NCBI RefSeq assembly: GCF_040412425.1 | Contig: NC_089749.1 | Location: forward strand, 15,375,162 to 15,439,161 | Source of the DNA: Macrobrachium rosenbergii | Lineage: Eukaryota; Arthropoda; Malacostraca; Decapoda; Palaemonidae | DNA length: 64,000 nt | Direction: 5' to 3' | Shown here: positions 57,415 to 64,000 of the stretch, piece after piece | Position numbering within the stretch: position 1 is the stretch's first letter | Layout: every line of letters starts with the position of its first letter | Notes under the pieces: generated by a model | What the model was told of the DNA's origin: nothing | What the model saw: only the letters and a program-made list of their open reading frames with translations | Database searches by the model: none | Position numbers and translations under genes: made by a program

Positions 57415-60400
57415 CTGAAACATGTGCAAGGATGTGATATACCCTAGTGCAGCATCTCAAATAACGCAAGGTAAAATCTGACAGGCTGTAACTAAGCGTA
57501 ACTGTCCATTTAACAAGGTCTAAACCTTTAGCACATTCTTAATATAGACTGACAAACCAAAAGGAGCATTCTGAAGTACAGCAAACTAGCATAATTTCAG
57601 GAGAAAAATGGCATTCACATTATGAGGCAAGAAAATGAAATAGGGCAAATATGGGATCATGCAAGAGAATTACAGTATTGTAAAGCCCCTACCCTATTAA
57701 AATAATCTATGTAATCTTTTGGTAACATTTTGTCCAATATTACATTCAACTCCCTACAATAAATAGGCTACACTTTTTATTTTGTGAACTACTTTTACTG
57801 AATGGTTATTAACGTTTAGCAAAAAAAAGTGTGATAATTACCTCACTCCTCTTCCCATTAAAGTTCCATTCAAGTTAAAAATATACTGTAATACAATCTA
57901 GGCAGTGTAAACTTACAAGTAATTTTTATGCAATTTACAACTCAGCTAATTAAATATCCTACAAATTATAAAACTAATGGCAGAATCTGTAAGACTAAAA
58001 AGGGGTATGATGAATTGTATATCATAAATACAATTAACTGAGAATAAAAAATAAAATTAAAGGACCATACCGTATACCCAAAAGCATCTATTGACTCTCT
58101 CATGCATCAAATGCAGTGAATGCAGTGCTACTTTACAGAATGAAATGACAAAGGCTCCTAATTGTGACTTCTCTTTTCTTCTCATATGCCACCAGTACAT
58201 CAATCATTCTTATTAAGGAATATGAGTATTTCTTCTTAGCAGAAGTCCTTCTTTAACTGCTAGAATTTTTCCCAGTTACAATGACTAATAATCACTTGAG
58301 GAAAGAGATAATTTGTATAATGAGAACTTTAGCACCTCAGTGAAAAAACACGAACAACAAAGCTTACAAACATAGCTATTCTAAATAAATCTGTATGATT
58401 TTTATTCAAATGATATTACTGATTACTGTTGCTGTTATTATTATTTTTATTTTAGATGGTGGTTATCATTATTTTCATCATCATTATTGTTATTATATTA
58501 CTATTAATAGAGTAAAGCTGTTTAGGTTAACATAAGTTTTGCCAAAATGTTGCGAACCCTATAAGATTTTGACAATAACATTAGCAGTCAAGCAAACATC
58601 AATCTCTCTGATTCTGAGGACTGTAAAATATGTTATCCAAAGGAAAACTTTTGGCAAACTTCAACTTGCCATTCTGACCCGTTCTTGTTCTTTTCCATTT
58701 CTAACCAAACTACAATAAATTACAAATATTCAGCCTAAAAGTGACAATAATCTGCATTATACTGAGAAAATTAAATTACCACATAAAAAGAGGAAAAAAA
58801 TATTTCCATGCCAATATGGGGTCAGTATCATTAGCAAGAAACAAGTTTTGGTACACACCCAGAATCTTAAAATGGCTAAATGATTATTAAAAATGGAACA
58901 ATGTAGAGATAAATAATCATTTACCATTTCTGTTGGTATAATATACTTAACACAACATGGGATTAAAGTACAGAGTTTCATTTGAGACCTATACCTGCTT
59001 AAATGTCTGAAGAATTAAGCAAGGACTATCACATTACCAAACCAACCATTTTAGCACACAACACACATGAAAAAGCTCTTGTACTGTTTACCCCACCACC
59101 TTCCATGTCAAAGTATAGTATATGCCATCCGGTAATTAAGTTAAAAATCATCCGTATAAAAAAGCGTGTGATACCACGTGTAAAACAATTTAAAATATGA
59201 CAATTTCCTTCTCAATATTTTATCAATGCAATTTAATACCAGCATACAGTATGTCTTTAACCTTGTCTTTGCCACTAGTTATTCATACACACATACCTCT
59301 TATAATGCTTCCAGTATCTGCTGATTTGAGTTCCCCATTTGCCACCTACTGTACTTCCTTCAATTGGTGTTATAAACATATTAGCTTTGTAACTTATTCA
59401 TGATTTAGTGGTTTTTACTTTTAGTTAATAGTTACTTTTCCCGTACAACACTAACACTAACTGATTTATGTACTTTTTAACACTGTTCAAATACTAATAC
59501 AGTATGATGACACAATGAAGATACAAAATTCTAATACAAAAAGAGAGAAGAACAATGACAACCTGAAAGTGCATAATGTAAGAGAATGAGTCACATTCTC
59601 ATGGATGTTTCCTGCATCTCAAAAATAGTGTCCTCATAATATACTACAGTACTTTCATGTCATCAACAAATATTGCTTAGTTCAAAAAACAGACAGATTT
59701 TCCTAGGAGTTCCTGGATCTACAAGATATTCCGGAAATATTTTTCCTTATCAAAACATGCTAAGAATAACCTGAGGGAATGCTTTTAAATACCTATACAC
59801 ACCTAACATAATGGTGGGTCTCTGGATTACTTTTTCTAGCATGAAGGCAGCGTTACGTACAGCACTTTCTTTATCATTTTCATACAAATTCCCTATAAAG
59901 CTTAAAACCTCAAAACTTCTTGGCTTGTGTCATCATCATCATCAGCATCACCTCCAACACCAAGTGACACACAGGGCCTCTATGAAATTCCAGCACTCAC
60001 TTCTTTCCTGTGCTTTTTCAAAAATATTCACTTATATCTCTAGCATCCCATCTCATAATTCTCATCCTGTACTGGATATGACTGTTCTTTAACCTCTATT
60101 TTCTATACACATCCCTTTGCACCTTTGCATAAACTCTGTTCTCACTATTTCCGTTTTTCTAAGATTGATTCCGAGTCACACCACTCTTGATGTACAGTGC
60201 ATTACAATATGGAAACTTATGTACTGTTTTGAAATCTAATTACAGCATGTATTTAAACTATATATACATATATAGGATATGTTTATAGGCAAAAGCACAT
60301 TAAAATCTTCATGGTATCTTTACCAAAACAGCAATGTTACAAAGCTAAATACCATCGCTGCCTGGTCGAGAGATCATTTTAATTCATGTCTTATAGCAAA

Positions 60401-60524
60401 TCAAATGAAACCAAAGCATTGTGGGTACGCAGGAAGAAATCATGCAAAATTCCCCAGTGGCATGCATACACAAACAGAGACAATTTTACATTTCTGCTTC
60501 CAAGAATTCTGGAGGTATGGTTAC
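57415..60524 (-). other. MRP sequence between the two variable exon copies
   Basis: 3.1 kb of AT-rich intron. Scanning by eye for a third copy of the variable exon on the minus strand found none. Confidence 0.65.
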
Positions 60525-60744
60525 GCGCAATGACACATCAGCCATATTTGAAGGTCAAGGCAAACACTGTCGAGAGTCATGTCAACATCTTTGCTGAATC
60601 GGTTAATCAAACGACCAACGGGATTTGTATCGAAAAAACTCATTGGCAAATGCATAACATTGCTGAGAATGTCGGAATGAAGTTTTGCTCCGGCCATAAG
60701 AGTACCAAAGTACAAAGAAAAAGCTCCAGTCAGGATGAAAAGTG
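60525..60744 (-). CDS. MRP: MRP alternative MSD2 exon, distal copy (donor out of phase)
   Basis: Acceptor GGTTTTCAG, then two bases and 73 open codons that include FILTGAFSLYFGTLMAGAK, MHLPMSFFDTNPVGR and LINRFSKDVD. It covers the same segment as the exon at 57194-57414 (shared FFDxxPVGRxxNRFSxDxD) and enters in the same phase. The two copies align gap-free with about 21 of 73 identities, so the pair is old. The only GT at the expected 3' edge (60524-60523, GTAACC) leaves two bases, one short of phase 0; splicing to 53660 would read GCG TGA. It may be a decayed copy, an exon with a one-base sequence error, or one using an unseen partner. Confidence 0.7.
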
Positions 60745-63700
60745 CTGAAAACCAAAAGAATGACATTCAATCTTATTCATTAATTACAAAACTGATCTTA
60801 CTAGGGAGTCAAGAGGGGGGGGGGTTAAAATGAATAAATATCCCAAATACAGTATACAGCATATCATTATAACATAATCTATAACACCCACATGGTTACA
60901 ATGCAAACATCTGATTTTCCTTTGAAGATGTTCTGAATTTCATAACATAAACATTACAGTCTCAAGTAGTATAGTACATTAAAATTTACTACCAATGAAG
61001 AGGAAAGACTTGATAGATCATAATTTGCAATGATGCTGCCAATTTGTACTAAAACCAATGTATAATACCAATCACAATACTTTATCCCAATTGCCAATTT
61101 GTCAACACAACTTCATAAATTATAGTGCCAGTTTCATCTGCCATACAATATACCCAGACAAACATCCTTTGAAAGAAGAAAAACACTAATTCCAACAAGT
61201 GAACAGAGCACAAGTGCCATAAGGACTGGTCTCAGTTGTCAATTCAGCCCATTCTGTCTGTCTGTGCATGTTTGCACTTTGTTTCCAACTTAAAACAACT
61301 TCATTGATAAGTAAATGCATGTTTCAGCAACTCAAAATAAATAAATTCATTAAATAAATTATTGCTCCCAAAATAAATAACATCAATAAACATAAACCTT
61401 AAGTTTGAAAGTGAAACTATCTTAAGTTTGAAAGTGAAACTTCCCTGAATAACAACAGTGAGTAGGGGAAGTCAGCAGCAGCAATAGCCAACTTAGCTGG
61501 CTCATGAGTTTTATTTGATAAAAATTAAAGATTAAAATTTTGTCTCTGTCCAAAGATGATTCCCATATTACCAGTTCTGGGAGATTAGACTTAGATTCTT
61601 CTATTCATCACACAATCCATAGAAAGATGCCCTGAGTGGCAAATTCTCATACCAACTCATTGGTTTGGCTTTCTTTGGATGCTGATGGCTGTGATTTACC
61701 TGTCAATGGCTATGGTTCTGAACTGACAGATGAATTTCCTTCAGGATCTCTTAATGTAACCCAAAGTAATCACTGATTTTTTGTTGCCTGGACACTGCAT
61801 TTGGGCATACTGTATTTCCTTAGTTTCCATCTGAAGGAAGCCTATACAGTAGTCAAAAGGATGCCACACTTATTATATTCATGCCACCAGTCCTTAAACA
61901 TCTTTCCCATCCTGTTAAGGTCACAATAATGTATGGTGTGCACTTTCTTGGTTGGTGATGAACCTTGGGCAATGCTTGTATCAGTTTGGTCTTTAGCCAT
62001 ACAAACTGTTCAGAGCATCAATTCAGATGAGCCAGCATCCTTTACAAGCTGTATGCTGCCTTTTGGCGTGACAGAAAATTATATCCGTTTTCTCTTCCCT
62101 AGACATCACCTTGTGAGGCCTCTTAGTAATATTATATGGTGGGTTTTGGGGAGAAACCCATTTAAAAATCTGCATAATGTTGTAGTACCAACTAAATTGT
62201 AGTGATTTATGATACTATTTTTATTTTGCATCAGGTTTGGCAACATAAAGATATGAGCTGGGTTGATGGCTGAGGCATACTGAGGCTCAAGGCACAGGGG
62301 CAATGCTCACCTGTTGGGAACTGGCATTCTTGTTTTCCCTTGGGAGGTTTACCTAGGAGCATTTTCTGGCAAGCAAAATTTTACATCACCCTCAGAAAAC
62401 ATTCCATTTTCATACTAACTGGCACAACTGAATCATCACTGACGACATACAGGTACCCCACAAATATTCTGCTAGAGCTAAGAAAGCCTGTTATTAACAT
62501 ACCATACAGTAACCAGTGACCACTAGTGTTACCTTGAAATGCTATTCCACAGTTTTGTCAACAAATTACCAACATTATTTTAATAAAATCACTTGTACAC
62601 TGGTTATCCTGAAATTCCAACATAAAGAAAGAATACAGTTTCATGATAATGGACAATTTACTCACAACTAATATGTACCTCAGTCAAAAGGTGTCTGTGC
62701 TAATGCCTTACTACTACTATACCTAAATGCCCACAAGATGTTCCCATATTATTTCAAAAACACATATGGTCAATGAAATGCAAAGATGATAACTATCACC
62801 AAACATCTTACAAAAATTAATCGATAACGATATGTCTCTAAAGTATAAAGATCGAAATTGTATTAACTAACACAAATCAAGGTAAAACAATTAAAGAGCT
62901 GTTTCTGAATGGAAGGTGAGGGAATGAAGGCTATATCTGTACTCCAGTGGCATTCACACTTGATAAACTGACAAGAAAAAAGGGAAAAATAAGAAGGTTA
63001 AGGGGGGGGGGAGAAATGGCATCAACCTCAAAAGTTCCAGTTACTTTTCTCATATCCATTTTACCTTTGCCTGAAGATCAGGTGGAAACTGAAACAAGGT
63101 AAAGATAAAGAAGTTGAATAGCAAAAGAGGAAAATACCAAAGGGAATGGTTGAATCAAAAGGACAAAGATTCAAAGAACTTTTAGAAATATCTGCAGTAA
63201 GCCAACCTTGGAACAATATGCAGTGTATGTTACACCCCACTCAGGGGATCACCTCAATGGCTATTCCGTTCTTACAAGCTTATCTTTTATTTCTTCTACT
63301 AAGCCAAGATAGTCTCCTAAAAATCACTTTCTTCCTTTATCTATACTGCCTCCTCATCCTTCCTGGCTGAATTCTATGGACCATTTCTCAGTCCGAAGTA
63401 TTAATTTTAATATTCATTCACCATCTTTTTATATAATGCTGCATGCACTTTATCAATTACAAAAATTACATGCACGAAATTAATAATGTAACAAAACAAG
63501 TGTCAACTCATATATGCACACACACCATATAAATAAAAGATAAAAAGCAAAGGACCTAGTCAAAGAAGAACACACACTAGCTGAATAACTAAGCATGGAT
63601 TTGAAAAGTTGGAACTTTCAGTATAGGTCCAGTATCTCAGTTCTGTCTCTTACAAAGATTGTCTGCCTACAAATACAACTGGGTGAATGTACAATGAATT

Positions 63701-64000
63701 CCCAAGAACAGTTCTTAGCGTTTCACATTTTCATTGTACACTACTCCACTTTGAAGATATATTCCAGCATATACAAATGCTCAATATTATGAAGTTTTTA
63801 AACAAAACTTTTTCAATACAAACCCATCATTTACATTAGCCCACACTCATGGCCTTTAAGAATCCTAGACACTTGAATTCCAAATGTAAAGATTATTTGC
63901 AGGTTGAATGGCTGTCACCTCCCTAGTCTCCTAATGGATAGAAGTTAGAGAAAAAAAACATCCAACTTTTCATACAGACTAGGTTACAGCTACAAGCAAT
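60745..64000 (-). other. MRP intron continuing beyond the window
   Basis: No recognisable MRP exon, so the preceding exon lies further right. The stretch 61450-62450 has fewer simple repeats and a plus-strand ORF (61933-62202) without a known motif; an old mobile-element remnant is possible. Confidence 0.55.

Noticed and set aside
61933..62202. 89-codon ORF in the MRP intron
   Set aside because: Some protein-like stretches but no family match; may be an old mobile-element remnant, not callable.

Overview
The window is nuclear DNA from an animal and fits a decapod crustacean, perhaps a shrimp or crayfish. Genes are split into small exons with GT/AG introns. The DNA is AT-rich and full of long GA, AT and AAT microsatellites. 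Two interspersed repeats (near 16.2 kb and 19.1 kb) resemble repeats I remember from decapod genomic clones. The two readable proteins are arthropod-like: a 303-residue Bmcp-type mitochondrial carrier and an MRP/ABCC exporter. The species is inference.

Layout. (1) 116-197, plus strand: last coding exon and 3' UTR of an unidentified gene. (2) 3298-31471, minus strand: a complete SLC25A14/SLC25A30 (Bmcp) carrier in eight coding exons whose phases all agree. Intron 1 is 23 kb; exons 2-8 fit in 5.1 kb. A GC-rich block at 34.57-34.87 kb with a perfect GCGCATGCGC (NRF-1-type) palindrome and a consensus splice donor is a candidate promoter and 5' UTR exon. (3) 35-47 kb: mostly no recognisable gene. 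It has one plausible orphan terminal exon on the minus strand (40488-40759), one orphan ORF (46061-46387) and a small TA-flanked inverted-repeat element (45554-45818). (4) 47689 to beyond 60.7 kb, minus strand: the 3' half of an MRP-type ABCC transporter. Eleven phase-consistent exons give the last 505 residues, covering the end of membrane domain 2 and the whole second nucleotide-binding domain. Its 5' half lies beyond the window.

The most notable point is in the ABCC gene. Two exon copies (57194-57414 and about 60525-60744) encode alternative versions of the same MSD2 segment and enter in the same phase. This recalls the variable internal exons known in Drosophila MRP. The distal copy's only obvious donor is displaced by one base, and splicing it to the next exon as read would give an immediate stop.

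Second, intron 1 of the carrier holds eleven GA tracts of 23 bp or more, all in the same orientation, so the transcript would carry them as (UC)n. I found none in the ABCC locus. The rest is repeats: foldback elements, TA-flanked inverted-repeat elements, minisatellites and SINE-like pieces. The carrier acts in the mitochondrial inner membrane and the exporter at a cell membrane; nothing shows a functional link beyond adjacency.
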